A DNA stretch of 64,000 nt from Pseudanabaena minima (GTDB lineage: Bacteria > Cyanobacteriota > Cyanobacteriia > Pseudanabaenales > Pseudanabaenaceae): assembly GCF_051131155.1 (NCBI RefSeq), contig NZ_CP159508.1, forward strand, positions 3,844,001 through 3,908,000, read 5' to 3'. The notes beneath the pieces were generated by a model. The model was given only the letters and a program-made list of their open reading frames with translations. It ran no database searches and was not told the origin of the DNA. Made by a program: the position numbers and the translations under genes. Of this stretch, positions 15,143 to 23,309 are shown one piece after another (position 1 is the stretch's first letter; every line of letters starts with the position of its first letter).

Positions 15143-15844
15143 ATGGATCGACCTTCTCGCTCTGTTCCCCAAGCCGCACAAGCCGCCTATTCAGGGGATT
15201 CGTCATACGGACGCACACCGCCGCCTGACTTACCTTCGCTACTGCTAAAAGAGCGGATTATTTACTTTGGGTTGCCTCTTGTATCTCCCGACGAATACAA
15301 ACAGCAGCTTGGTGTCGATGTCACAGAATTGCTCATCGCCCAACTTTTATATTTACAATACGAAGATCCCGAAAAACCGATTTTCCTGTATATCAACTCC
15401 ACAGGGACATCTTGGTACACAGGTGATGCGATCGGATTTGAAACCGAAGCATTTGCCATCTGTGACACACTCAACTACATTAAGCCTCCCGTCCATACCA
15501 TCTGCCTTGGACAAGCTATGGGGACTGCCGCAATGATCCTTGCCTGTGGAACTAAAGGTTTCCGAGCGAGCTTGCCTAATGCCACGATTGTCCTACATCA
15601 AGCTCGTCGCCAAACTAGAGGACAAGCCTCTGACTTGCAGATTCAAGCTAAGGAAGTACTGACCAATCGCGAAGCAATGCTGAGAATCCTGTCACGAACT
15701 ACAGGCAAGTCACCTGAGGTACTTACCAAGGATATGGATCGGATGTTTTATATGACTCCTGAGCAAGCTAAAGAATACGGGCTAATTGATCGCGTACTCG
15801 AAAGTACTAAAGATTTGCCTAAAGCAGTCCCAGCACTTGTTTAG
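15143..15844 (+). CDS. clpR: ClpR, non-catalytic ClpP-like subunit
   Basis: ClpR is the inactive ClpP homologue of cyanobacteria and plastids, assembling with ClpP3 into the essential Clp core. The body matches ClpP, but the nucleophile segment reads GQAMGTAA, so the serine position is Gly 127. His 152 (VLHQARR) is retained. The N-terminus TPPPDLPSLLLKERI is typical of ClpR. I chose ATG 15143 (233 aa), matching the family's MDxPxS start; the GTG at 15116 would add nine unlikely residues. clpP follows 160 bases downstream and the two are probably one transcript, although heptamer repeats capable of pairing fill the gap. Confidence 0.94.
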   Translation: MDRPSRSVPQAAQAAYSGDSSYGRTPPPDLPSLLLKERIIYFGLPLVSPDEYKQQLGVDVTELLIAQLLYLQYEDPEKPIFLYINSTGTSWYTGDAIGFETEAFAICDTLNYIKPPVHTICLGQAMGTAAMILACGTKGFRASLPNATIVLHQARRQTRGQASDLQIQAKEVLTNREAMLRILSRTTGKSPEVLTKDMDRMFYMTPEQAKEYGLIDRVLESTKDLPKAVPALV

Positions 15845-15998
15845 TGATTGGTGATTGGTAATTGGTAATTGGTGGTAGGTGAAATTGTTAATTAATCATC
15901 ATTAACCACTAATCATTGATCAAACCTTAATTACCAATCCCATACTTCACGAATCCGCAATTACCAGTTACCAATTACCAGTTACCAATTACCAATTC
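15844..15998. repeat. Inverted heptamer tandem arrays (STRR type) between clpR and clpP
   Basis: After clpR come five heptamers of GTGATTG/GTAATTG type (from 15844). Before clpP come five of TTACCAG/TTACCAA type (15961-15995). The two arrays are reverse complements in register over most of their length and could form a long stem. Short tandem heptamers are a known cyanobacterial repeat class. The unit here is TTACCAA. Confidence 0.8.
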
Positions 15999-16004
15999 AA
16001 AACT

Positions 16005-16604
16005 ATGCCTATCGGTGTTCCTAGAGTTCCCTATCGCTATCCTGGTGACTCATATACGCAGTGGATTAGCATCTACGAGCGCCTGTCAATGGAGCGAATT
16101 ATTTTCCTAAGTGGAGAAGTTTCGGATGGGATGGCAAATTCGATCATTGCTCGATTGCTCTACTTTGATTCTGAAGACCAATCCAAAGATATCTACATGT
16201 ATATCAACTCTCCTGGTGGCTCAGTTTCCGCAGGATTGGCAATTTTTGACACGATGCAGCATATTAAAGCTGATGTAACCACAATTTGTGTTGGACTAGC
16301 GGCTTCAATGGGTTCATACCTGTTGATGGCTGGAGCTAAAGGTAAGCGCTATGCTCTGCCCAATGCGCGAATTATGATTCACCAGCCATCAGGTGGCACT
16401 CGTGGTCAAGCGTCCGACATTGAAATTGAGGCGAGAGAAATCATTCGGATTCGCCATAAGTTGAATGAAGAATATGCCAAGCGAACTGGACAGCCCCTAG
16501 AAAAGATTGAGCGGGATATGAATCGCGACTATTACATGTCTTCTCAAGAAGCTCTTACCTATGGATTGATCGATCGCGTTCTTGATTCACCCCAATCAGT
16601 TTGA
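16005..16604 (+). CDS. clpP: ATP-dependent Clp protease proteolytic subunit
   Basis: Serine peptidase subunit of the Clp barrel, 199 residues. The catalytic triad is S101 (LAASMGS), H126 (IHQPSGG) and D175 (MNRDYYM), with the same spacing as E. coli ClpP. It follows clpR, so it corresponds to the ClpP3-type partner of the cyanobacterial ClpR/ClpP3 core; the paralogue number is inferred from context. The N-terminal YRYPGDSYTQWISIYERL is typical of ClpP3. It would work with ClpC in cytoplasmic proteolysis. It ends with a strong hairpin terminator. Confidence 0.96.
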   Translation: MPIGVPRVPYRYPGDSYTQWISIYERLSMERIIFLSGEVSDGMANSIIARLLYFDSEDQSKDIYMYINSPGGSVSAGLAIFDTMQHIKADVTTICVGLAASMGSYLLMAGAKGKRYALPNARIMIHQPSGGTRGQASDIEIEAREIIRIRHKLNEEYAKRTGQPLEKIERDMNRDYYMSSQEALTYGLIDRVLDSPQSV

Positions 16605-16611
16605 TGACAAT

Positions 16612-16658
16612 AAAAAAAGATGTAATTATGCGTGCTACGCATCGTTACATCTTTTTTG
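16612..16658. terminator. Rho-independent terminator after clpP
   Basis: AAAAAAAGATGTAA, GATGCGTAG-like core, then TTACATCTTTTTT. The A and T runs on the two sides let it serve clpP and the convergent small secreted gene. Confidence 0.8.
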
Positions 16659-16686
16659 TTAAGGCAGAAATTAGAAATCATTGTTT

Positions 16687-17028
16687 CTATCGGAATACAA
16701 TCGGATCATCTAGATTTTGACAGAAATCAATGTAAGATGGAGCGCTTTCGCTACCATCAGCAAATTCAGCCTTAATCCATTGTTTACACGATTGATTATC
16801 AGTGGAACTGTCCCAGACCATCTTGGCATTCTCCCCTGAGACAATACCTGAGCCAATATCAAACTGTCCCCAAGTCTTTTCTGGCTCACCCACCATCAAC
16901 TTTTTGATTGTCGAATTGCTATTATTCTTAACGTAGAAATACCATTGATCAGCAGAAGCAGAAGCAACGTTTGCCACTAGACTCAAGGCAAGTACACTAG
17001 CAGAAATCAAAAAACTTTGTTTAACCAC
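16687..17028 (-). CDS. Hypothetical secreted protein, 113 aa
   Basis: Not recognised as a named family with certainty. Residues 1-26 form a clear signal peptide (LALSLVANVASASA). The mature part is small, acidic and probably beta-rich: WYFYVKNNSNSTIKKLMVGE, then WGQFDIGSGIVSG, then CKQWIKAEFADGS, then DFCQNLDDP. Two cysteines may form a disulfide. Several cyanobacteria have similar periplasmic proteins as I remember. It is monocistronic, facing clpP. The promoter region 17029-17150 is AT-rich with TTATAACTTTCTTATAAC. Confidence 0.7.
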   Translation of the reverse strand: MVKQSFLISASVLALSLVANVASASADQWYFYVKNNSNSTIKKLMVGEPEKTWGQFDIGSGIVSGENAKMVWDSSTDNQSCKQWIKAEFADGSESAPSYIDFCQNLDDPIVFR

Positions 17029-17150
17029 TGTCTTAAACTCTCTAAAGAAGCTCTTACTAAGAATATAAACTATAAAATCTGATTTGCAACATGCATTAAG
17101 ATTCTTATAACTTTCTTATAACTTTTAATATGGTTTACTCCTTTCTCACT

Positions 17151-17195
17151 TAAGAATTAGTGTTACTGTGCTTTGCACCGCACCACTAATTCTTA
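17151..17195. repeat. Imperfect palindrome with TAAGAATTAGTG arms
   Basis: TAAGAATTAGTG at 17151-17162 pairs with CACTAATTCTTA at 17184-17195 around a GTGCTTTGCACC core. A related palindrome with AATTAGTGGTGC arms is at 24673-24712. Confidence 0.7.
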
Positions 17196-17234
17196 GGTTT
17201 GAATGTCTATTTTTAGATGAGGAAGTGAATATCT

Positions 17235-18254
17235 GTGACTTTTACGGTTCAATCAATCCAATATCAGCCTTATCAATTGGCTTTCCGCGAACCCTTTCAA
17301 ACTGCGGCGGGTATACTTCTGAATCGTAAAGGTTTTATAATTAAGATTCGCGATCGCCCATCTGATCATCAAGTTCAGCATATTGGCTTAGGTGAGTCTG
17401 CGCCACTTTATGGTTTTGGGATGGAATCTCTACTCGAAACAGAACAAGCCTTAAAAGAAGCTCAGCGATCGCTGATTAATGCAGAAATCCAAAACCTCAA
17501 AGATATTGAGAATTTACTAGCAAAATATGATTCTACTCCTGCGGCAAAACATGGAATTGAATTAGCATTACTGAATTTATTGGCACAAGTGCAAGGTATT
17601 TCCATTTCTCAATTGTTAGCTAATTCCTTTTCGGGAATAGTGCGAGATCAAGTTACTGTTAATGCAGTGATTGGAGCGACTGAACCTGAAATAGCCGCAA
17701 CAAAAGCAAGGGAATACATAGAACAAGGTTATCCCTGTCTCAAAATCAAGGTGGGAACGCAAAATTTTGAAATGGATTTGCGAAGAGTAGAAGCAGTGCG
17801 ATCGCAGATTGGGAATAATATCCAAATTCGGATTGATGCGAATCAGGGATGGTCTGTAGAGGAGGCGATCGCAAATTTAAAAAAACTAGAGTTTTTGGAA
17901 ATAGAATATGTCGAGCAACCTGTTGCTGCTTCCAATTTGGTAGGAATGGGAGAAGTTAGGAGATCGCAATCAATTCCCGTCGCTGCTGATGAATCTGTCA
18001 ATAATCTTGCCCAATTGCTGCAAGTGATTAAGGCTCAAGCTGCCGATATTATTATTCTCAAACCAATGGCACTAGGAGGAATTATCACGGCAAATCATGC
18101 AGCCGCGATCGCTTTTCAGGCTGGCTTGGATGTAGTGGTAACCACTACCATCGACGGAGTGATCGCCAGACAAGCTGCCTTTGACTTAGCCGCTGCTCTA
18201 CCAATCAAGCGAGCTTGCGGTTTGGCTACAGGACATCTACTAATAGAGAGTTAG
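17235..18254 (+). CDS. menC: o-Succinylbenzoate synthase (enolase superfamily)
   Basis: Enolase-superfamily protein of 339 residues with the muconate-lactonising/MenC catalytic set: K170 and K172 (CLKIKVG), D201 (RIDANQGW), E227 (EQP), D252 (ADES) and K276 (ILKPMALGG), then TTTIDGVIARQAAFDLAAALP and ACGLATG. MenC dehydrates SHCHC to o-succinylbenzoate in phylloquinone synthesis, which supplies photosystem I in cyanobacteria. The start is GTG 17235. It is monocistronic and ends with a hairpin terminator. A dipeptide epimerase is the main alternative within the superfamily; the C-terminal GLATG motif favours MenC. Confidence 0.85.
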   Translation: MTFTVQSIQYQPYQLAFREPFQTAAGILLNRKGFIIKIRDRPSDHQVQHIGLGESAPLYGFGMESLLETEQALKEAQRSLINAEIQNLKDIENLLAKYDSTPAAKHGIELALLNLLAQVQGISISQLLANSFSGIVRDQVTVNAVIGATEPEIAATKAREYIEQGYPCLKIKVGTQNFEMDLRRVEAVRSQIGNNIQIRIDANQGWSVEEAIANLKKLEFLEIEYVEQPVAASNLVGMGEVRRSQSIPVAADESVNNLAQLLQVIKAQAADIIILKPMALGGIITANHAAAIAFQAGLDVVVTTTIDGVIARQAAFDLAAALPIKRACGLATGHLLIES

Positions 18255-18274
18255 CGCTTGGCGCTAACTCTCTA
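18244..18274. terminator. Hairpin terminator after menC
   Basis: TAGAGAGTTAGCGC, loop TTG, GCGCTAACTCTCTA. It overlaps the menC stop and lies directly before the convergent gene's stop; the T-rich tail is weak. Confidence 0.65.
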
Positions 18275-18276
18275 TT

Positions 18277-18648
18277 CTATTTTTCACGCCGAGATGATCC
18301 TGACTCTTGGAAAATCTGGACAGCGTTGAGAGGATCGCTGCTAAAAGTACCAGAGCGGTTAACTTTCTGAGGAGAAGCGTTGTAATTACCAGGAATCACT
18401 GGCTGAATCTCTTCAATGTCAAGATTGATATTTTGAATTTTGAGATCAGAATTAGGTAACCCTCTTTCTATCGAAAACTGATCGGTATTTGTAGGTGAGA
18501 TTGGCTGACCTTTCGCAGAGCGTAAGCGATCAGCATCACCTTGGCGTGGTTGTGTTGATTGGGCCAAGACTGGACTAATTGCAGTGCTAGCGATCGCTAA
18601 AATAGCGATCGCTGAAAATTGAGAAATGCGTTGATAATGTCTGTTCAT
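18277..18648 (-). CDS. Hypothetical exported protein, 123 aa
   Basis: Unknown protein. Residues 1-29 are a signal peptide ending at PVLAQ. The mature 94 residues are polar, low in hydrophobics and probably disordered, with segments IQNINLDIEEIQPVIPGNYN and SGTFSSDPLNAVQIFQESG. No cysteines or known motifs are seen. It is flanked by the menC terminator and a family A palindrome, so it is probably transcribed alone. HIP1 sites lie in the signal-peptide codons, as in native genes here. Confidence 0.65.
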   Translation of the reverse strand: MNRHYQRISQFSAIAILAIASTAISPVLAQSTQPRQGDADRLRSAKGQPISPTNTDQFSIERGLPNSDLKIQNINLDIEEIQPVIPGNYNASPQKVNRSGTFSSDPLNAVQIFQESGSSRREK

Positions 18649-18702
18649 AAATTCCTCGCATTAGCAGTCAGAGACGTTAACTACAATAATTGCTCATTAT
18701 AT

Positions 18703-18768
18703 TGGACAAATCAAAACCCGAATAGGTTGCGGCGGTGCTTTGCACCGCCGCAACCTATTCGGGTTTTA
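18703..18768. repeat. Family A palindrome, copy A3
   Basis: GGACAAATCAAAACCCGAATAGG, then a perfect stem with GCGGCGGTGC-TTT-GCACCGCCGC core, then CCTATTCGGGTTTTA. The second collar (TGTCC) is missing. It lies between the exported protein gene and the DUF3593 gene. Confidence 0.8.
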
Positions 18769-18791
18769 AAGATAGATACGCTTTGCCAGAT

Positions 18792-19073
18792 CTAATCTTT
18801 AGGTTTAAGCGCATTTTTAAAGCCTAAAACCAGCAAAATATTGGTCATTGTTAAAAACGACTCCGCACTTCCATGCAACCAATCAACATTGGCTAAGGCT
18901 TCGTTATATTGTGTCTGAGCATAAATCCCTGCGGGAATCGTAATCGCCACAAAAACTAATGTCCCATAAAACCCCCAAAGTCCTAGCTTCGGAAATTGCT
19001 GAGATTTGGTCGCGAACCATAGGAACGCGAGGTAAGGAAATAGAGATAATCCGAATAAGGCTTCTTTAGGCAT
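18792..19073 (-). CDS. DUF3593 family membrane protein
   Basis: Small membrane protein of about 93 residues with three hydrophobic helices (FGLSLFPYLAFLWFAT, LGLWGFYGTLVFVAITIPAGIYA, FLTMTNILLVLGF). The MPKEALFGLSLFPYLAFLW start matches DUF3593, found in cyanobacteria and plastids. I place the start at 19073; a longer frame to 19151 would read through a hairpin and overlap the upstream gene. It follows the DUF2499 gene, and the two families travel together, so a complex of the two is plausible. The biochemical function is not known to me. Confidence 0.85.
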   Translation of the reverse strand: MPKEALFGLSLFPYLAFLWFATKSQQFPKLGLWGFYGTLVFVAITIPAGIYAQTQYNEALANVDWLHGSAESFLTMTNILLVLGFKNALKPKD

Positions 19074-19117
19074 AATTTCATCTAGTTTTTGATGCTGGCT
19101 TTGCCCAGCACCAAAAA

Positions 19118-19426
19118 CTAACTCTGTGTTTTTGTACTGGCAATTTTCCAAATAAAATAAGCAGCGATCGCTAAGGTACTATTGCCGATTAAGGTTAAAG
19201 CAGCTTGTACCGTCACTAGCCATTCCAACGAGTCAGCATTATCAAAAAAGTGCCAAGTCACAGCACACATAGCACTGACTAAGGCAGGAAACATCGCCCA
19301 TGCTAAGTTGCGCCATCCGCGATCTGGATTTTGCTTGTCATATTGCCAAATGAGCCAAATAGCCAAAGTCCATTCGATCACGCTAGAAATATGAATTACC
19401 CATGTGGGCAAAGATAAAGAGTGCAT
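19118..19426 (-). CDS. DUF2499 family membrane protein
   Basis: Membrane protein of 102 residues with three hydrophobic segments. MHSLSLPTWVIHISSVIEWTLAIWLIW and FPALVSAMCAVTWHFFDN are the DUF2499 signatures, shared with plant chloroplast proteins. Conserved His residues at about 11 and 59 could bind a cofactor (inference). It is the upstream partner of DUF3593 with a 44-base gap containing a small hairpin at about 19090-19123, and probably shares its transcript. Function unknown. Confidence 0.86.
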   Translation of the reverse strand: MHSLSLPTWVIHISSVIEWTLAIWLIWQYDKQNPDRGWRNLAWAMFPALVSAMCAVTWHFFDNADSLEWLVTVQAALTLIGNSTLAIAAYFIWKIASTKTQS

Positions 19427-19468
19427 GGCAAATAGTTGTGGTGCTTCGCGCCACCAAAGTAGATGATT

Positions 19469-20446
19469 TTAATGTTTTGCTTCGCGCATGGTTAGAAATT
19501 CACGAATTTGCCGATCGCTTGGTTGAGCAGTGATCGCACCCATGCCTAAAGTCGTCAAAGCACCAGCAGCACAGGCATAGCCGATGACTTCATCCGTAAA
19601 CTTAGAATCAAGGAGATGGGTAAGCGGACGATGATAGATTTTATGGATAAATGCTGCTAAAAAAGCATCTCCCGCGCCAGTCGTATCGATCGAATGCACA
19701 GGATAGACAGGGTGCTTGCCTTGCTTTTCACCTAAATAGTAGCGACAGTCTTGATTGCCATTGGTGATCAAAATTCCTTCCAAATGACTATAGGCTTGGG
19801 CGATCGCGGCGGGACTAGTTAACCGAAATAGCAGCTTTGCCTCATCCTCAGTCATTTTCAGAAAATCAGTGTATTTCAGTAAAACTGGCAAGAGTTTAGC
19901 TACCTGCTCAGGATTTTTCCAGAACATCGCTCGCCAATTAACATCAACTACCACTTTGACAAAATTTTGCTCAGCAAGTTTTAGCGCTCGACCGATCGCT
20001 CTTGAGGTTTGTGGATTTGCTAAACCCAATGTGCCTAATACCAAAAATTTAGCATCCGCAAATAAATGCTCAGGCAAGTGTTCAGCAGACATCAAGGTGT
20101 CAGCAAATACCGTATTCGCATCACCATTAAAGCGATCAAAACTGCGATCGCCGTGAGCATCACGGGTGACATAAACCTCACGGGTAGTAGACTTAGGATG
20201 CACTTGCACGCCTGAAGTTTCTACACCTGCGGCTCCCAATTGTTTGAGTAAATCATTTCCTGCGGCATCTTGACCAACGCAGCTAATCAAACTGACAGGA
20301 GTTCCCAGTTTGGCTAAACCACAGGCAACATTAGCAGGCGCTCCGCCAAAATAAGGTTTCCAAGAATTAACTTGGTCATAGGGAACCCCAATATCTTCAG
20401 CTATTTGATCAATTAAAACTTCGCCAAGGCAAATTACACGCGGCAT
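19469..20446 (-). CDS. PfkB family carbohydrate kinase (probable fructokinase)
   Basis: A 325-residue ribokinase-fold sugar kinase. The N-terminal GEVLIDQIAE and YFGGAPANVACGLAKLG patterns bind substrate. The C-terminal DTTGAGDAFLAAF contains the catalytic Asp in the GAGD anion hole. The sequence is closest in feel to bacterial fructokinases, but other sugars or nucleosides cannot be excluded. It starts nine bases after the cphA stop on the same strand and is probably co-transcribed with it. The link between cyanophycin synthesis and sugar phosphorylation is unexplained. Confidence 0.9.
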   Translation of the reverse strand: MPRVICLGEVLIDQIAEDIGVPYDQVNSWKPYFGGAPANVACGLAKLGTPVSLISCVGQDAAGNDLLKQLGAAGVETSGVQVHPKSTTREVYVTRDAHGDRSFDRFNGDANTVFADTLMSAEHLPEHLFADAKFLVLGTLGLANPQTSRAIGRALKLAEQNFVKVVVDVNWRAMFWKNPEQVAKLLPVLLKYTDFLKMTEDEAKLLFRLTSPAAIAQAYSHLEGILITNGNQDCRYYLGEKQGKHPVYPVHSIDTTGAGDAFLAAFIHKIYHRPLTHLLDSKFTDEVIGYACAAGALTTLGMGAITAQPSDRQIREFLTMREAKH

Positions 20447-20455
20447 AGGCGGACT

Positions 20456-23047
20456 TTACGAGGACAGTTTGGACTTTCGCGATTCAATGATAGCAATAGC
20501 TGAATCCACTTTGTCAGGAAATACCACAACTAAACTACTTTGAGGGGCGCTATCCAAGGCGGCTGTGATGGCTTCCGATTCGTCAAGAATTGTAATACAG
20601 GGGATATTACTATCCACTTCTTCGACTCCTTGGCGTAACAGGTCAGCTACTACACGAGGAGCACGTCCCCGTAAATCCTTGTCTTCTTTCACAAAAATAC
20701 GACTAAACATGGTTGCAGCCAGTTGTCCTAGCTCAATGATGTCTTCATCACGGCGATCGCCTGGTGCGCCAATCACCCCGATCGCTTCACCTTCCCATTT
20801 TTGGATAAAATCGGCGATCGCTTTAAATCCCGCAGGATTATGGGCGTAATCAACTAGCGCATGATACTTACCTAGGTCAAACAAATTCATGCGTCCAGGG
20901 GTCTGCTCGCTAGAAGCAACAAAGGTAGCTAGACCTTGACGAATTTGCTCGATTTGCACATCCTGAGCAAAAGCAGCTAAACTTGCCGCTAGTGAATTTT
21001 GAATATTAAAGGCAGCGCGTCCGCCAAGGGTCAGAGGGACATTTATCGCCTTTTCAATCCGCAATTTCCAGTCACCTTTCAAAATTGTCAGAAATTCGTC
21101 TTCATAGACTGCGGCAAGTCCACCTTCGGCAATATGGGACTTGATCAAAGGATTATCAGGATTCATGCTGAAATACGCAACTTTGGACTGTAGCTCTTGA
21201 GCCATAGCAACAACTAATGGATCATCAGCATTCAGTACTGCATAGCCGCTTGGTAAAGCCGTCTTCACAACTACACTCTTGAGTTGGGCAAGGTCTTCAA
21301 TTGTATCAATGTCGCCAATACCAAGGTGATCGGCAGCGACGTTCATCACTACACCAACATCGCAGCCATCAAAACCTAAACCCGATCGCAAAATGCCGCC
21401 TCTAGCAGTTTCTAGGACTGCCACTTCAACTGTGGGATCTCGAAGAATTACTTGGGCGCTATAGGGACCAGTAGTATCGCCTTTCTCGACTAAGCATTCA
21501 CCGATATATATACCATCAGTGGTGGTGTAACCCACACGCTTACCAGTTTGTTTGAAAATATGGGCAATTAAGCGCGTTGTGGTAGTTTTGCCATTTGTGC
21601 CTGTGATGGCAACGATGGGAACACGAGTAGGTGATCCCGTCGGAAATAGCATATCGATCACAGGTGCAGCCACATTGCGGGGTGTACCAATGCTGGGAGC
21701 AGTATGCATTCTGAAACCAGGCGCAGCATTTACCTCCACGATCGCTCCATCGACTTGACGCACAGGCACAGAGATATCTTCTGTAACCACATCAATTCCT
21801 GCGATATCTAAGCCAATGATCCTGGCAACTCTTTCCGCTAGCCAGATATTTTCAGGGTGAATCTCATCAGTGCGATCCACGGATACACCACCTGTACTGA
21901 GGTTAGCAGTTGCCTTGAGATAGCAGACTTGACCTTTCGGTGGGACGGAGTCCAATGTAAAGCCTTGTCTCGCCAAAATATCCATGCTCGTGCGATCGAT
22001 CTCGATGCGGGTCAAGACATTATCATGACCATCGCCACGACGGGGATCTTGGTTGGTAATTTCAATCAATTGCGAAATTGTGGAAACGCCATCACCTGTA
22101 ACATTGGCAGGAACCCGCTCGGCAACAGCTACAAATTTGCCGTTAATGACTAGTACACGGTGATCGCGTCCCGTATGAAACCGCTCAATAATTACTTCTT
22201 CTGACACCTCTTGCGCCATATCAAAGGCATCGATCGCTTCTTTGACAGTACGTACATCAATGGTGATCCCGCGTCCATGATTACCATTTAAGGGCTTAAT
22301 TACAATTGGAAAGCCCCCAACTTCAGCGATCGCATCTTCTAAATATTTAGGCGATCGGATCGTTGTTCCCCTTGGCACAGGTATTCCCGAAGCCCGCAAA
22401 ATGCTCTTTGTGCCTTCCTTATCACAGGCTAGCTCTACCGCTAAAATCCCCGTCTTATTCGATAAAGTTGCCTGAATCCGACTCTGATAGACACCATAGC
22501 CTAGTTGGATCATGGCACGACTACCCAGTTCTAACCACGGAATATTTCTTGCCTTGGCTTCAGCAACAATTGACTCAGTACTGGGACCTAATTGACCATC
22601 AAGGCGAATATCCCTTAAATCCTTGAGATCCTCTTGCAACTCCGTAGTTGCATAGGTTCCTGTCTCTAAAATACTGGTACAAATCCTTACAGCGGCACGG
22701 GCTGCATAACGTCCTGCACCCTCGGTCTGATACTCAAATACTACTTGATAGACATTTTTTTCAACAGTTTGTCTAATCGTGCCGAAATCAACCTTCATGC
22801 CCACATAACCTTGAAGGGCGATCGCAATATCTTTCACAATTTCCGCTAAGAAATCGGAGTCACTAATATCTGAGCGCTTTGCAATGTCTTTCCCCGCTAG
22901 ACTTGGCAACACTTTGCATAGGTTTTGATAAAAGCCAGTTCGTTGTACTTGAAAATCCTCTAAATCTAATCGCACAACTACAAGCTGATGTCGTTGGATA
23001 CTCCAATAGTTTGGACCACGTAATGTCTGGATTTTGAGAATTTTCAT
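20456..23047 (-). CDS. cphA: Cyanophycin synthetase
   Basis: CphA polymerises aspartate and arginine into the nitrogen-storage polymer cyanophycin using ATP. At 863 residues it has the usual length. The N-terminal domain is followed by an ATP-grasp domain (about 220-470, with GGFPIVIKPLNGNHGRG). A Mur ligase-like domain has P-loop GTNGKTTT at 483-490, then TTGPYSAQ and the VDYAHNPAG signature. I chose ATG 23047; a TTG two codons upstream is in frame. Unlike many cyanobacteria, no cyanophycinase gene (cphB) is adjacent. A PfkB kinase gene follows directly. Family assignment is certain. Confidence 0.97.
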   Translation of the reverse strand: MKILKIQTLRGPNYWSIQRHQLVVVRLDLEDFQVQRTGFYQNLCKVLPSLAGKDIAKRSDISDSDFLAEIVKDIAIALQGYVGMKVDFGTIRQTVEKNVYQVVFEYQTEGAGRYAARAAVRICTSILETGTYATTELQEDLKDLRDIRLDGQLGPSTESIVAEAKARNIPWLELGSRAMIQLGYGVYQSRIQATLSNKTGILAVELACDKEGTKSILRASGIPVPRGTTIRSPKYLEDAIAEVGGFPIVIKPLNGNHGRGITIDVRTVKEAIDAFDMAQEVSEEVIIERFHTGRDHRVLVINGKFVAVAERVPANVTGDGVSTISQLIEITNQDPRRGDGHDNVLTRIEIDRTSMDILARQGFTLDSVPPKGQVCYLKATANLSTGGVSVDRTDEIHPENIWLAERVARIIGLDIAGIDVVTEDISVPVRQVDGAIVEVNAAPGFRMHTAPSIGTPRNVAAPVIDMLFPTGSPTRVPIVAITGTNGKTTTTRLIAHIFKQTGKRVGYTTTDGIYIGECLVEKGDTTGPYSAQVILRDPTVEVAVLETARGGILRSGLGFDGCDVGVVMNVAADHLGIGDIDTIEDLAQLKSVVVKTALPSGYAVLNADDPLVVAMAQELQSKVAYFSMNPDNPLIKSHIAEGGLAAVYEDEFLTILKGDWKLRIEKAINVPLTLGGRAAFNIQNSLAASLAAFAQDVQIEQIRQGLATFVASSEQTPGRMNLFDLGKYHALVDYAHNPAGFKAIADFIQKWEGEAIGVIGAPGDRRDEDIIELGQLAATMFSRIFVKEDKDLRGRAPRVVADLLRQGVEEVDSNIPCITILDESEAITAALDSAPQSSLVVVFPDKVDSAIAIIESRKSKLSS

Positions 23048-23309
23048 AGTCAAGCGTTTTTAAAGGTGCATCCAATGCCTAAATGTCCAGTGTCTAATCC
23101 TAGCGATCTTGTGGATCTTCATTTTGTATAAATTGAACCAAAATTAGATCAGTTAACAATAACTTCATTAAGTAGGGTTTTTCTAGCATATTTTGCTGAA
23201 GTCCCCTGTAACTCAGTTGCTAAAAGTGTCAATGGCAAATTTTAGCAACAGAACTAGGGTGCGATTTTCAGAGCTTGAACAACTGATATCTCTTCATTTC
23301 TCTTGGTGT

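Noticed and set aside
15844..15998. Possible CRISPR array between clpR and clpP
   Set aside because: The units are 7 bases long and directly tandem, with no spacers. They are short tandem repeats.
19074..19151. N-terminal extension of the DUF3593 gene
   Set aside because: It overlaps the end of the DUF2499 gene and crosses a hairpin; the family start is MPKEALF.
22363..22626. 87-codon frame opposite cphA
   Set aside because: It lies fully inside cphA on the other strand with no independent support.
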